The position numbers and the translations under genes are program-made. DNA of 64,000 bases from Ramlibacter lithotrophicus. Lineage in GTDB: Bacteria > Pseudomonadota > Gammaproteobacteria > Burkholderiales > Burkholderiaceae_C. The stretch is taken from assembly GCF_012184415.1 (NCBI RefSeq), contig NZ_VTOX01000001.1, forward strand, positions 310,001 to 374,000, read 5' to 3'. The notes under the pieces were generated by a model. It saw only the letters and a list, made by a program, of their open reading frames with translations. It had not been told where the DNA came from and ran no database searches. Of the stretch, positions 1-9,128 are shown piece by piece (position 1 is the first letter of the stretch; every line of letters begins with the position of its first letter).

Positions 1-434
1 CCTACCGCGAGCGCAACCAGACCGAGGCGATCATCAACTACCTGCAGGCGGTCGGCATCAAGGCCAAGCTGAACTTCCTGCAATACGCCGCGATGCGCGA
101 CCAGGTGCGGGCCAACAAGACCGCGCTGGTGCACCAGACCTGGGGCTCGAACCTGGTGAACGACGTGTCGGCATCCACGCCGGTCTACTACGGCTTCGGC
201 GCGGACGACGTCACGCGCAACGCGCAGGTCAAGGAACTGCTGGACAAGGGCGACCAGACCGTGGATCCGAAGGCGCGCAACGAGGTGTACAAGAAGGCGC
301 TTGGGATCATTTCCGAGAACGCCTACTCGGTGCCGCTGTGGTCGCTGCCGGTGTACTACGTCGCCAGCAGGGAAGTGGCGTTCAAGCCGTATTCCGACGA
401 GCTGCTGCGCTTCTGGGAGATGGGCTGGAAGTGA
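1..434 (+). CDS. ABC transporter solute-binding protein, family 5 (3' part)
   Basis: This is the C-terminal end of a periplasmic peptide/oligopeptide-binding protein; the 5' part lies before the window. The frame is open from base 3 and ends in TGA at 432-434. The visible 143 or so residues have the usual end of SBP family 5: a lobe with aromatic residues, the motif ending in FWEMGWK, and a PLWSLPVYYVAS strand. It is followed after 44 bases by a DppB-type permease, two further transporter genes and an M20 peptidase on the same strand, so it should be the periplasmic receptor of that importer. The substrate cannot be read from the fragment; peptides are inferred from the linked peptidase. Confidence 0.85.
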   Translation, partial: YRERNQTEAIINYLQAVGIKAKLNFLQYAAMRDQVRANKTALVHQTWGSNLVNDVSASTPVYYGFGADDVTRNAQVKELLDKGDQTVDPKARNEVYKKALGIISENAYSVPLWSLPVYYVASREVAFKPYSDELLRFWEMGWK

Positions 435-478
435 GCGACGCCGGCCCCGCGCTGGCCGCCCGCGCGGCCTGATCCGCC

Positions 479-1396
479 ATGCTGTTCTACATCGTCAAGC
501 GCCTCGGGCTGGCGCTGCTGGTCGCCCTCACGGTGTCCTTCCTCGCCTACATGCTGGTGTTCCTCTCCGGGGACCCGGCACTGGCGCTGGCGGGCGAGGG
601 CGCCCGGCAGGCCGACATCGAGATGGTCCGCAAGACCTATGGCCTGGACCGGCCGATCCCGGTGCAGTACGCCGATTGGCTTGGCAAGCTGGTGCGCGGC
701 AACCTCGGCATGTCGGTCTACTTCAAGACCGAGGTCGGTCCGCTCGTGCTGGACAAGCTCGGCACCACGCTGTGGCTCGGCCTGGCCGCGCTGGGGGTCG
801 CACTCGTGATCTCCGTCCCGCTGGGCGTGCTGGCGGCGATCTACAAGAACAGCTGGATCGACCGCCTGTGCCTTGGCGTCGCCGTGCTGGGCCAGGCCCT
901 GCCGAACTTCTTCTTCGCGCTGCTGCTGATGATGCTGTTCTCGATCACCTGGCGCCTGCTGCCGGTGTCGGGCAGCGGCACCTGGCAGCACTTCGTCATG
1001 CCCGCGCTGGCGCTGGGCTATTACGCCGCGCCGGCGTTCATGCGCCTGATCCGGGCCGGCATGATCGAGGTGCTGGGCGCCGACTACATCCGCACCGCGC
1101 GGGCCAAGGGCCTGCCGCCGGCCACCGTCGTCTTCAAGCACGCCCTGCGCAACGCGATCGTGCCCGTGGTGGCGCTGGCGGCCGTGCAGCTCGGCTTCCT
1201 GCTCGGCGGCTCGGTGGTGATCGAGACCATCTTCGCGCTCGACGGCCTGGGCTACCTCGCCTACCAGAGCATCACCTACAAGGACTTCCCGGTGATGCAG
1301 ATCATCGTGCTGCTGCTGTCGGTGATCTACGTGCTGCTCACGCTGGCGGCCGACGTCGCCAACGCCTGGCTCGACCCCCGCATCCGCGTCGCCTGA
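479..1396 (+). CDS. ABC transporter permease, DppB/OppB type
   Basis: This 305-residue inner-membrane permease starts with the hallmark of the family, a membrane segment at residues 8-30 reading LGLALLVALTVSFLAYMLVF, and has about six membrane segments. The cytoplasmic EAA-type loop that contacts the ATPases is visible at about residues 200-235 (GADYIRTARAKGLP, then LRNAIVPV). Length matches DppB. It pairs with the DppC-type permease downstream to form the channel. The gap to that gene (88 bases) is filled by a GC-rich palindromic repeat rather than being a tight junction. Confidence 0.93.
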   Translation: MLFYIVKRLGLALLVALTVSFLAYMLVFLSGDPALALAGEGARQADIEMVRKTYGLDRPIPVQYADWLGKLVRGNLGMSVYFKTEVGPLVLDKLGTTLWLGLAALGVALVISVPLGVLAAIYKNSWIDRLCLGVAVLGQALPNFFFALLLMMLFSITWRLLPVSGSGTWQHFVMPALALGYYAAPAFMRLIRAGMIEVLGADYIRTARAKGLPPATVVFKHALRNAIVPVVALAAVQLGFLLGGSVVIETIFALDGLGYLAYQSITYKDFPVMQIIVLLLSVIYVLLTLAADVANAWLDPRIRVA

Positions 1397-1403
1397 AATA
1401 TGC

Positions 1404-1482
1404 GCCCCCACGCTCGTCACTGCGTGTACTCGCTGCCCCCCGAGGGGGCCTCAGCCTCCTTGAGGCGGCTCGGCGGAGGCTG
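1404..1482. repeat. GC-rich palindromic intergenic repeat
   Basis: The gap between the two permease genes is almost wholly a structured repeat. Its core is the palindrome GCCCCCCGAGGGGGC at 1435-1449, flanked by arms related to CCCCCACGCTC and GAGGCGGCTCGGCGGAGG. A reverse-strand relative of the same element lies inside hrpA at about 15,000-15,075. Such elements are common between genes in Comamonadaceae. Here it may form a hairpin in the operon transcript. Confidence 0.75.
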
Positions 1483-1484
1483 AC

Positions 1485-2390
1485 ATGTCCGCACAACTTC
1501 CCGCCGTCGCCGTCCTGCCCGAACTCGAGGCCGTGCCCGCACCGCCGGCCGCCTGGCGCCAGCTTCTCTCGAACAAGGCGCTCGTCGTCGGCGGCGGGAT
1601 CCTGCTGCTGATGATCGTGCTCGCCGTGCTGGCGCCGGTGTTTGCGCCGTACGACCCGTACGTGCAGGACCTCGCCAACCGCACCGTGCCGCCGGTCTGG
1701 TACGACCAGGGGGCATGGCTGCATCCGCTGGGCACCGACCAGCTCGGGCGAGACTATCTCTCGCGCCTGATCTACGGCGCCCGCATCTCGCTGCTGATCG
1801 GCCTGAGCGTGGCATTGATCTCCGGGCTCATCGGCACGACCATGGGCATGCTGGCAGGGTACTTTGGCGGCAAGACCGACATGGTCGTGTCGTTCCTGGT
1901 CACCACGCGGCTGTCGATGCCGGTGATCCTGGTCGCCCTGGCCACCGTGGCGCTGGTCGGCGGCTCGCTGTGGGTCGTGATCCTGGTGCTGGGGCTGTTG
2001 AAGTGGGACCGCTTCGCCGTCGTGATGCGCAGCGCCACCCAGCAGGTGCGGTCGCTGGAATACGTGGCGGCCGCGCAGTCGGCGGGCGCGTCCACCACTC
2101 GCATCGTGCTGACCGAGGTGCTCCCCAACGTGCTGCCGCACCTGATCGTCATCGCCACGCTGGAAGCCGCGAGCGCGATCCTGCTGGAGGCGTCGCTGTC
2201 CTTCCTGGGACTGGGCGTCCAGCCGCCGCTGCCGTCGTGGGGCCTGATGATCTCGGAGGCCAAGGCCTACATGTTCTTCTCGTTCTGGCTGATCGCCATT
2301 CCGGGCACGGCGCTGGCGCTGCTGATCTTCGCGATCAACCTGGCCGGGGACGGCCTGCACCAGGTCTTCATCCCGCGCGAGAGGACCTGA
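1485..2390 (+). CDS. ABC transporter permease, DppC/OppC type
   Basis: This 301-residue permease has the DppC layout: a cytoplasmic N-terminus with a membrane segment at about residues 37-58, a periplasmic stretch with the conserved HPLGTDQLGRDYLSRLIYGA signature at about residues 80-100, and further membrane segments. The EAA loop (EYVAAAQSAGAS, then LPNVLPHLIV) is at about residues 190-220. It forms the second half of the channel. The ATPase gene starts at a GTG only two bases after the stop, indicating tight coupling. Confidence 0.93.
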   Translation: MSAQLPAVAVLPELEAVPAPPAAWRQLLSNKALVVGGGILLLMIVLAVLAPVFAPYDPYVQDLANRTVPPVWYDQGAWLHPLGTDQLGRDYLSRLIYGARISLLIGLSVALISGLIGTTMGMLAGYFGGKTDMVVSFLVTTRLSMPVILVALATVALVGGSLWVVILVLGLLKWDRFAVVMRSATQQVRSLEYVAAAQSAGASTTRIVLTEVLPNVLPHLIVIATLEAASAILLEASLSFLGLGVQPPLPSWGLMISEAKAYMFFSFWLIAIPGTALALLIFAINLAGDGLHQVFIPRERT

Positions 2391-2392
2391 CC

Positions 2393-3379
2393 GTGGCCGC
2401 CGAAACAGTGCTCGAAGTACAGGGTCTTCACGTCGACATTCCCACGCCGGCCGGCGTGCTGCACCCGGTGCGCGACGTGTCGTTCCAGGTGCGCCGCGGC
2501 GAAACGCTGTGCCTGGTCGGCGAGTCCGGGTGCGGCAAGTCCATGACGTCGCTGGCCCTGATGGACCTGTTGCCGCGGGCGGCGACGCGCCGCGCCACCA
2601 CCTTGCGCTTCCTCGGCGAGGACCTGGCCCAGGCCAGCCGCAAGCGCATCAACGCGCTGCGCGGCGACCGCATGGCGATGATCTTCCAGGAGCCGATGAC
2701 GGCGCTCAATCCCGCGTACACCATCGGCGAGCAACTGGTCGAGCACTACCGGCACCACCGCGGAGCCGGCCCCGCCGACGCACGAACGCGCGCCGTCGAA
2801 CTGCTGGAGAAGGTCGGCATTGCCTCGGCGGCCAAGCGCCTCGGACAGTATCCGCACCAGCTCTCCGGCGGCCTGCGCCAGCGGGTGATGATCGCCATGG
2901 CGCTGATGTGCGGACCCGAGCTGCTGATCGCCGACGAGCCCAGCACCGCGCTGGACGTGACGATCCAGGCGCAGATCCTGCGGCTGCTGGCCGACCTGCA
3001 GAAGGAGCTGGGCATCGCCATGGTGCTGATCACGCACGACCTCGGCGTGGTCGCGCGCATCGCCGACCGCGTGGCCGTGATGTACGCGGGCGAGGTCGTG
3101 GAGGAGGGGCCTGCCACCGAGATCTTCGCGACGCCGCGACACCCGTACACGGTGGGGCTGCTCAGCTGCATTCCCGTGCCCGGACGCACGCCGCCGGGCG
3201 GCAAGCTGGGCACAATTCCCGGCGTGGTTCCGTCACTGGTGGGCGACTTGCAGGGCTGCTCGTTCCGCGACCGCTGCGCCCACGCGCAGCCGGGCTGTTC
3301 GCGCACCATCCCGCTGCGCGAGTCGCCGGCGGGGCAGCAATGGCGCTGCGTGCTGGCGCCTGAGGCGGAGGCGGCATGA
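2393..3379 (+). CDS. ABC transporter ATP-binding protein, DppD/OppD type
   Basis: This 328-residue cytoplasmic ATPase powers the importer. Walker A is GESGCGKS at residues 43-50, followed by the Q-loop ([11 protein letters not shown]), the signature [15 protein letters not shown], Walker B with catalytic Glu ([12 protein letters not shown]) and the switch His (LITHDLG). The C-terminal oligopeptide/dipeptide extension has the usual cysteine cluster ([14 protein letters not shown]) seen in peptide-type and metal-type ATPases. A GTG start at 2393 is chosen because it lies two bases after the permease stop and gives the normal family length; the frame is open much further upstream but in shadow of the permease gene. 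Confidence 0.92.
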   Translation: MAAETVLEVQGLHVDIPTPAGVLHPVRDVSFQVRRGETLCLVGESGCGKSMTSLALMDLLPRAATRRATTLRFLGEDLAQASRKRINALRGDRMAMIFQEPMTALNPAYTIGEQLVEHYRHHRGAGPADARTRAVELLEKVGIASAAKRLGQYPHQLSGGLRQRVMIAMALMCGPELLIADEPSTALDVTIQAQILRLLADLQKELGIAMVLITHDLGVVARIADRVAVMYAGEVVEEGPATEIFATPRHPYTVGLLSCIPVPGRTPPGGKLGTIPGVVPSLVGDLQGCSFRDRCAHAQPGCSRTIPLRESPAGQQWRCVLAPEAEAA

Positions 3380-4341
3380 GCTCCCTGATCCAGGCCCGAG
3401 GGCTGCACCGCACGTTTTCCGTGAACGCCGGCGTGTTCCGCCCGCGCCAGCTGCTGCATGCCGTCAACGGCGTCGACGTCAGCGTCGAGCGTGGCGGCGT
3501 GCTGGGCATCGTCGGCGAATCCGGCTGCGGCAAGTCGACGCTGGCGCGAATGCTGCTCGGACTGACGCCCCCCAGCGCCGGCAGCATCTTCCTGGCCGGC
3601 GAGGATGTCGCGGGAATGGACCGGCGCGCCCTGGCGCGGCGCGTGCAACCGGTCTTCCAGGACCCGTATTCGTCGCTGAACCCGCGCCGCACCGTCGCCT
3701 CGATCGTCGCGTTCCCGCTCGACGTGCACCGCGTGGGCACCAAGGCGCAGCGGCGCCGGCAGGCCATCGAGATGCTGGAGCGCGTCGGGTTGCCGGCGCG
3801 CTATGCCGATCTCACGCCGGGCCAGCTCTCCGGCGGCCAGCGGCAGCGTGTCGGCATCGCCCGCGCGCTCGTGATGAAGCCGGAGATCGTGGTCTGCGAC
3901 GAGCCGACGTCCGCGCTCGACGTCTCGGTGCAGGCGCAGATCCTGAACCTGCTGCTGGACCTGCGCCAGGAGTTCAACCTCACGTACGTCTTCATCAGCC
4001 ACAACCTGGCCGTCGTCGAGCACATCGCGACGCAGGTCGCGGTGATGTACCTGGGACGCGTGGTCGAATTGGCGGACACCCGGACGCTGTTTCGCGACCC
4101 GCAGCATCCCTACACGAAGGCCTTGCTCGCCTCGGTGCTCACGCCCGACACCAGCCTCGGGATTCCGGAGACGGGCCTGGGACTGTCGTTCCCCGATCCG
4201 CTCCATCCCCCGGCCGGCTGCCCGTTCCATCCGCGCTGTCCGCAGCGCTTCGCCGGCTGCGACCAGGTGCGGCCGGAACTGCTGGACACCGGCGCCGGCC
4301 GGGTTGCCTGCCACCTGTATTCCAACGCCACCAGACAATGA
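3376..4341 (+). CDS. ABC transporter ATP-binding protein, DppF/OppF type
   Basis: This is the second ATPase of the importer, 321 residues. It has Walker A GESGCGKS at residues 47-54, signature LSGGQRQRVGIARAL, Walker B IVVCDEPTSALD, and the C-terminal extension with CPFHPRCPQRFAGC. Its start overlaps the previous stop by four bases (ATGA at 3376-3379), and its own stop overlaps the next start in the same way, so the five genes are translationally linked. It should form a heterodimer with the DppD-type protein. Confidence 0.93.
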   Translation: MSSLIQARGLHRTFSVNAGVFRPRQLLHAVNGVDVSVERGGVLGIVGESGCGKSTLARMLLGLTPPSAGSIFLAGEDVAGMDRRALARRVQPVFQDPYSSLNPRRTVASIVAFPLDVHRVGTKAQRRRQAIEMLERVGLPARYADLTPGQLSGGQRQRVGIARALVMKPEIVVCDEPTSALDVSVQAQILNLLLDLRQEFNLTYVFISHNLAVVEHIATQVAVMYLGRVVELADTRTLFRDPQHPYTKALLASVLTPDTSLGIPETGLGLSFPDPLHPPAGCPFHPRCPQRFAGCDQVRPELLDTGAGRVACHLYSNATRQ

Positions 4342-5744
4342 ACACTGCCACCAACAGCCGGGACGCCGCCGTCGCCCACGCCCAGCGGGGCTTCGATGCC
4401 GGCGAGTTCCGGGCCACGATCGCGCGCCGCGTCGGGATCCCCACGGAGAGCCAGAACCCCGAGCGCGGCCCGGTGCTGCGGCAGTACCTGGAAGCGGAGA
4501 TGCGGCCGGCCTTCGAGGCGATGGGCTTCACCTGCCGCGTCCTGGAGCAGGCCAAGGCCAAGGCGCCGTTTCTCTTCGCCGAGCGCATCGAGTCGCCAGC
4601 CGCCACCACGGTGCTGGGATACGGCCACGGCGACGTGATCCGGGGCCTGGACCGCGAGTGGCACGAGGGCCTCTCGCCCTGGACGCTCACGGACCGCGAC
4701 GGCCGCTGGTACGGCCGCGGCATCGCCGACAACAAGGGCCAGCACAGCGTCAACATGGAGGCGATGCGCAGTGTGCTGGCCACGCGCGGCAAGCTCGGCT
4801 TCAACGCGAAATACCTGATCGAGATGGGCGAGGAGACCGGATCGGAAGGCCTTCGCGAGCTGTGCACCGAACACCGCGACCTGCTGCGCGCGGATCTCCT
4901 GATCGCCTCCGACGGCCCCCGCCTCGCGACGGAGCGCCCCACGGTATTCCTCGGTTCGCGCGGCAGCATCAACTTCGACCTGAGCATCGAGGCGCGCGCC
5001 GGCGGCCACCACTCCGGCAACTGGGGCGGCCTCATTTCCAACCCGGGGCTGCAGCTGGCCCATGCGATCGCCTCCATCGCGTCGCCCACCGGCCAGATCC
5101 GCATCCCGGAGTGGGTGCCCAGCGAACTGCCCGCCTCGGTGCGCCGGGTGCTGGCCGACTGCGAGGTCGACGGCGGCGCCGACGGCCCGGCGGTCGAACC
5201 CGGCTGGGGCGAGCCGGGCCTGTCACCGGCCGAGCGCGTCTTCGGCTGGTGCAGCTTCGAGGTGCTGGCGTACAAGACCGGCAATCCCGACACGCCCGTC
5301 AACGCGATTCCGCCGCGCGCCTGGGCGCGTTGCCAGTTGCGGTTCGTGGTCGGCATCGACCCGGCGCAGATCCTGCCCGCGCTGCGCCGGCACCTGGACC
5401 GCCACGGCTTCCCCATGGTGAAGATCGCCACCACGCGCGAGACGATGTTCACCGCCACGCGCATCGACCCGGACGACGAATGGGTGCAATGGGCGGTGGC
5501 TTCGATGGCGCGCACCACCGGCAAGAAGCCCGCGATCCTGCCCAACCTGGGCGGCTCGCTGCCCAACGACATCTTCACCGACGTGCTGGGCCTGCGCACG
5601 ATCTGGGTGCCGCATTCCTATGCCGGCTGCTCTCAGCATGCCCCCAACGAGCACCTGCCGCCGCAGCTCCTGCGCGAAGCGCTTGGGGTCATGGCGGGGC
5701 TGTACTGGGATCTCGGGTCGGGGGACACGCCAGCGCGGGGCTGA
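4338..5744 (+). CDS. M20 family metallopeptidase
   Basis: This 468-residue protein is a zinc-dependent M20 peptidase/deacylase. The metal-binding framework is visible: HGD at residues 97-99, the bridging Asp at D131 in GRGIADNKGQ, and the catalytic Glu pair at E165-E166 in EMGEETGSEG. The dimerisation domain follows from about residue 210 (SRGSINFDLSIEARAGGHHSG). There is no signal peptide, so it should act in the cytoplasm. It overlaps the transporter ATPase gene by four bases, which suggests that it hydrolyses what the importer brings in (peptide or acylated amino acid; not determined). Confidence 0.9.
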   Translation: MNTATNSRDAAVAHAQRGFDAGEFRATIARRVGIPTESQNPERGPVLRQYLEAEMRPAFEAMGFTCRVLEQAKAKAPFLFAERIESPAATTVLGYGHGDVIRGLDREWHEGLSPWTLTDRDGRWYGRGIADNKGQHSVNMEAMRSVLATRGKLGFNAKYLIEMGEETGSEGLRELCTEHRDLLRADLLIASDGPRLATERPTVFLGSRGSINFDLSIEARAGGHHSGNWGGLISNPGLQLAHAIASIASPTGQIRIPEWVPSELPASVRRVLADCEVDGGADGPAVEPGWGEPGLSPAERVFGWCSFEVLAYKTGNPDTPVNAIPPRAWARCQLRFVVGIDPAQILPALRRHLDRHGFPMVKIATTRETMFTATRIDPDDEWVQWAVASMARTTGKKPAILPNLGGSLPNDIFTDVLGLRTIWVPHSYAGCSQHAPNEHLPPQLLREALGVMAGLYWDLGSGDTPARG

Positions 5745-6221
5745 GGCTGGCGACGGGCCGAAATTGGCCGGCTGCGCGTAGCCGTGGTTTGCGTCACCTG
5801 GCCGCGGTCCTCCCTGGCTGGCATGGCCGGCCGTGCCACCTTGAGTGGCAGGGCCGGCGACCGGGGGTATCGTTCTCCGCTCTTCTCGCGGGCGACCGCC
5901 CGGGCACGAATGACCATCGCGTCACCACCGCCGGAGCGCACCTGCGTACGGGCAACCGCCAATGGGTCGCTGCGCCCGACACCCCCGATCACCGGCCTTG
6001 GCGGCGCGTCGTGCCGATCCTCGAGGAAGCCACGTGCTCAAGGAAGTTTGCTGGCGCGCGACGGATGCACTGCGGAATGAATCAGTTTGGGGGCGCGGCA
6101 GGACGCCACGATGAGGCCGGAGTCCGAGGTACCCCCGGTCGCCGGCCGATGCCACCCACATTCGAGCATAGAACCCGGCCCACGGCACTCACTTCCGCGA
6201 GCGGCTGACTGCCACCAAAAA
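5745..6221. repeat. Non-coding gap with a long-range inverted repeat
   Basis: No convincing gene is seen in these 477 bases. The sequence GGCCGGCGACCGGGGGTA at 5852-5869 recurs exactly as its reverse complement at 6130-6147, and the similarity extends outward (GTGGCA flanks). A short hairpin TGCCAC-cttga-GTGGCA sits beside the left copy at 5834-5850. It looks like two oppositely oriented copies of a small repeat element. Confidence 0.6.
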
Positions 6222-7580
6222 CTACACCCCCGACGGATACGTCTCCGGCGGCTCCTCGGTCGCCCAGACCTGGCCCTTGTCGAGCGGCTCGAGGGCCGTG
6301 GTCTCGTCGATGTGGATCAAGGCGTCGAACTGGTCGGCCAGGCGCGTCTCGAAGTAGTGGCTGTGGCGCTCGGTCTCGGGCCGGTAGATGACGCCGATGG
6401 CGCGTTGCAGCCGGCTCGGCGCCGCGAGCCGGCGCAGTTCCTCGTCGTCGCGCAGGCGCAGCAGGAAGCGTTCGGTGCCCACCTGGTGCAGCACGTCTTC
6501 CCAGCTGCCCGGCAAGCCGTCGCGTACCCGCTTGCGCTGGGGCGGCTCGTCCCACTCGGACGCCGCGGTGACCCAGCCGCGGTGGGTGCTGAAGCCGACC
6601 AGCACCGCGTCGGCGCCATACCGGTCGCGCACCAGCTGGCCGACGTTCCATTCGCCGCTGTCGCCCATTTCGGTGGCGCTGGCGTCGCCGAGGTGCGAAT
6701 TGTGGGCCCACACCGCGAAGCGGGGCGCCGTGCCCAGCCCGGTCAGGTGCCGGTCCAGCGCCTGCAAGGTCTCCACCATGTGGCTGTCGCGCAGGTTCCA
6801 GGACGAGACGCGGCCGCGGAACATGGTGCGGTAGTACTCCTCGGCGTTGCGAACGAGCCGGGCGTTCTGCTGGGCGAAGAAGGCTTCGTCGCGTTCGAGC
6901 CCGCGCGTGGTCTGCATGGCCAGCGCCACCTTGTTCAGCTCGCGCATTTGCTGCACGGCCTCATCCTCGCAACTGGGGGTCAGGCCGTAACTGGCACCGT
7001 AGCCATAGGCCTGGCTGTCCTCGCGGGCGTGGTCGAAGCAGGCATAGCGGGCCCGCGCGCGCCGCGCTGCGTCCGGATCGGTGCTGTCCAGGTAGGCCAG
7101 CACCGCCTGCATCGAGCTGAACAGGCTGTACAGGTCGATGCCGTAGAAGCCGACCTGGGCATGGCTGCCCCGTGCCGCGTTGTAGTCGCGCAGCCACTCC
7201 ACGAAGTCGCGCACTTCGGTGTTTCGCCACATCCAGGCTGGAAAGCGCCGGAAGCCCGAGAGCGCGCCCTCGGCGTCGCCATCGTCGGACAGGCCGCGCA
7301 CGTACCGGTTCACGCGCCAGGCGTCCGGCCAGTCCGCCTCCGCGGCGATCGCGGTGAAGCCTTGCTCGGCGATCAGCCGCTTGGTGATGCGGATGCGCTC
7401 GCGGTAGAACTCGTGGGTGCCATGCGAGGCTTCGCCGAGCAGCGCGAAACGGGCGCTGCCGACCACCTGCCGCAGCGCATCATGCTCGTCGTTGTCGCCG
7501 GCCAGCGGCACCAGGCCGCGCCGCAATCCGTCCAGCAGTTGCTCGTCCGCGCGCGCCGGGTCCTTGCGAAAGAGGGTCAT
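6222..7580 (-). CDS. Erythromycin esterase family protein
   Basis: This 452-residue protein belongs to the erythromycin esterase (EreA/EreB-like) fold family. The family's N-terminal catalytic signature is present as GEASHGTHEFYR at residues 49-60, with E50, H53 and H56 in the expected places; further conserved pieces are GFYGIDLYSLFSSM and WAHNSHLGDA. True macrolide esterases are a small part of this family, and this protein is not likely to be a resistance enzyme simply by membership. It is the last gene of a minus-strand trio with a phosphoribosyltransferase and an alpha/beta hydrolase. The three domains are known to occur as neighbours or fusions in stress-related loci. Confidence 0.85.
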   Translation of the reverse strand: MTLFRKDPARADEQLLDGLRRGLVPLAGDNDEHDALRQVVGSARFALLGEASHGTHEFYRERIRITKRLIAEQGFTAIAAEADWPDAWRVNRYVRGLSDDGDAEGALSGFRRFPAWMWRNTEVRDFVEWLRDYNAARGSHAQVGFYGIDLYSLFSSMQAVLAYLDSTDPDAARRARARYACFDHAREDSQAYGYGASYGLTPSCEDEAVQQMRELNKVALAMQTTRGLERDEAFFAQQNARLVRNAEEYYRTMFRGRVSSWNLRDSHMVETLQALDRHLTGLGTAPRFAVWAHNSHLGDASATEMGDSGEWNVGQLVRDRYGADAVLVGFSTHRGWVTAASEWDEPPQRKRVRDGLPGSWEDVLHQVGTERFLLRLRDDEELRRLAAPSRLQRAIGVIYRPETERHSHYFETRLADQFDALIHIDETTALEPLDKGQVWATEEPPETYPSGV

Positions 7581-7595
7581 CGATTCCCCCGGCCG

Positions 7596-8264
7596 TCAAT
7601 GCAACGCGGCCGCCTGCTGGCGGCGCGCTTCGTCCAGCAGTTCGTGCACCTCCTGGTCAGTCGCCTGCGGGAAGTCGCGATACCACAGCCCGACTGCGCG
7701 GAAAAGGTCCGGCATGGCAGGACATACCAGGTCGTCGGCCTCCTGGCGCAGGGACCGGCAGGTCTCCGGCGCCCCGACCGGCACCGCGATCGCCAGGTGG
7801 GCCGGGCGCTGGCGGCGGATCGCCGTCACCGCCGCCCGCATCGTCGATCCGGTCGCCAGGCCGTCGTCGACCACGATCACGGTGCGGCCGCGCACGTCGA
7901 TGGCCGGCCGGTCGCCGCGGTACAGCCGCTCCCGCCGCGCCAGTTCGGCCTCCTCGCGCTCGAGCACGCGCGCGACGGCGTCCGGCGGGGCGTCCATGCC
8001 CGGCAGCGGGCTCATCACGCGCACGCCGCCGCTGGCGATGGCGCCCATCGCGTATTCCTCGTGGCCGGGATGGCCGAGCTTGCGGACGATGAAGACGTCC
8101 AGCGGCGCTTCCAGCGCGTGGGCGACCTCGAAGCCGACGGCGACGCCGCCGCGCGGCAAGGCCAGCACCAGCAGCCCGTTGCGTCCGCGGTAGTGCCCCA
8201 GCGCCTGCGCCAGCACGAGGCCGGCCTCGCGCCGGTCGCGATACGGCAGGCGGATGTCGCTCAT
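7596..8264 (-). CDS. Phosphoribosyltransferase family protein
   Basis: This 222-residue protein has the type I PRTase PRPP-binding loop VIVVDDGLATGSTM at roughly residues 120-133 and a flexible hood region (ALPRGGVAVGFEVA). The start at 8264 is preferred because its ATG overlaps the TGA of the upstream hydrolase gene (ATGA, 8261-8264); the open frame runs further upstream but only inside that gene. Fifteen bases separate its stop from the esterase-like gene. The base or other substrate is unknown. Such lone PRTases next to a dienelactone-hydrolase-like protein are widespread in soil proteobacteria. Confidence 0.88.
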   Translation of the reverse strand: MSDIRLPYRDRREAGLVLAQALGHYRGRNGLLVLALPRGGVAVGFEVAHALEAPLDVFIVRKLGHPGHEEYAMGAIASGGVRVMSPLPGMDAPPDAVARVLEREEAELARRERLYRGDRPAIDVRGRTVIVVDDGLATGSTMRAAVTAIRRQRPAHLAIAVPVGAPETCRSLRQEADDLVCPAMPDLFRAVGLWYRDFPQATDQEVHELLDEARRQQAAALH

Positions 8265-8941
8265 GCCGACTGCTCCACCCTGGCCATGTGTTCGCTGAAC
8301 CAGGCGGCGGCGAGTTCCGCTACCTGCTCGAGCGTTCCCGGCTCCTCGAACAGGTGGGTCGCGCCGGGCACCACGGCCAGCCGCTTTTCGCACTGCATGC
8401 GCGCCAACGCCTCGCGGTTCAGGTCCAGGACGGTGCCATCGGCGCCGCCGACGATCAGCAGCGTGGGCGCTGTGACGGCGGCCAGTGCCGCCGGGCCGGC
8501 GAGGTCGGGCCGGCCGCCGCGCGAAACCAGGGCCCGGATGCGGTGGCCGAGCCGCGCCGCCGCGATCAGCGCCGCCGCGCTGCCGGTGCTGGCGCCGAAG
8601 TAGCCGACCGGCAGGTCGCGCAGCTCCGGCTGGGCCTGCACCCAGGCCGTCGCGTCCTGCATGCGGCCGGTGAGCAGGGGAATGTCGAAGCGGTGCTCGC
8701 GCGTGTGCACGTCCACCTGCTCCTCCTGGGCCGTGAGCAGGTCGAACAGCAGGGTGGCGATCGCCGCGCGCTGCAGGTGCGAGGCTACTTGCCGGTTGCG
8801 CGCGCTGTGGCGTCCGCTGCCGCTGCCGTGGGCGAACAGCACCAGCCCGGTGGCGCCGGCGGGCACGCAGAGGTCGCCATACAGCCAGGCTGCGCCGGCG
8901 GGAATGCGGACTTCGCGGGTGGCGGGAGTGTTGCTCATCAT
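8261..8941 (-). CDS. Alpha/beta hydrolase, dienelactone hydrolase-like
   Basis: This 226-residue protein has an alpha/beta hydrolase fold. An oxyanion region is seen at LFAHGSGSGRHSARN (residues 36-49) and the nucleophile elbow at GASTG with Ser118; a later Asp (VGGADGTVLD) and His (PGATHLFEEPGTLEQV) complete the triad. It is the first gene of the trio. A GGAGG sequence lies ten bases before the ATG at 8941; an ATG three bases further in or a GTG two codons upstream are alternatives. Substrate unknown. Confidence 0.87.
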   Translation of the reverse strand: MMSNTPATREVRIPAGAAWLYGDLCVPAGATGLVLFAHGSGSGRHSARNRQVASHLQRAAIATLLFDLLTAQEEQVDVHTREHRFDIPLLTGRMQDATAWVQAQPELRDLPVGYFGASTGSAAALIAAARLGHRIRALVSRGGRPDLAGPAALAAVTAPTLLIVGGADGTVLDLNREALARMQCEKRLAVVPGATHLFEEPGTLEQVAELAAAWFSEHMARVEQSA

Positions 8942-9128
8942 GGTCACCGTGCCTCCAAGCTAGGCGCTCGCGCCCGCCGTGGCTGTCGGATCATGTCCAT
9001 TCCCGTGTAGGAATGAGTCCCGGCGCGGGGCGCGCCGCCGGAGTGGCTCTGACAGTAGGCGCCGGCCGGGTCCCTGCCTTGACGCCGGTCAAGCCGCCAT
9101 GCGCGCGTCGAGTGCCGGCCCGAGGGCC

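Noticed and set aside
356-1420. Minus-strand open frame rich in His, Gln and Arg
   Set aside because: Antisense of the DppB-type permease with no family features.
5922-6188. 88-residue minus-strand open frame in the gap before the trio
   Set aside because: It lies across the inverted-repeat copies and has no recognisable domain or Shine-Dalgarno.
6222-7580. Macrolide resistance gene
   Set aside because: The protein has the fold signature, but the chromosomal trio context and general family breadth do not support a resistance role.
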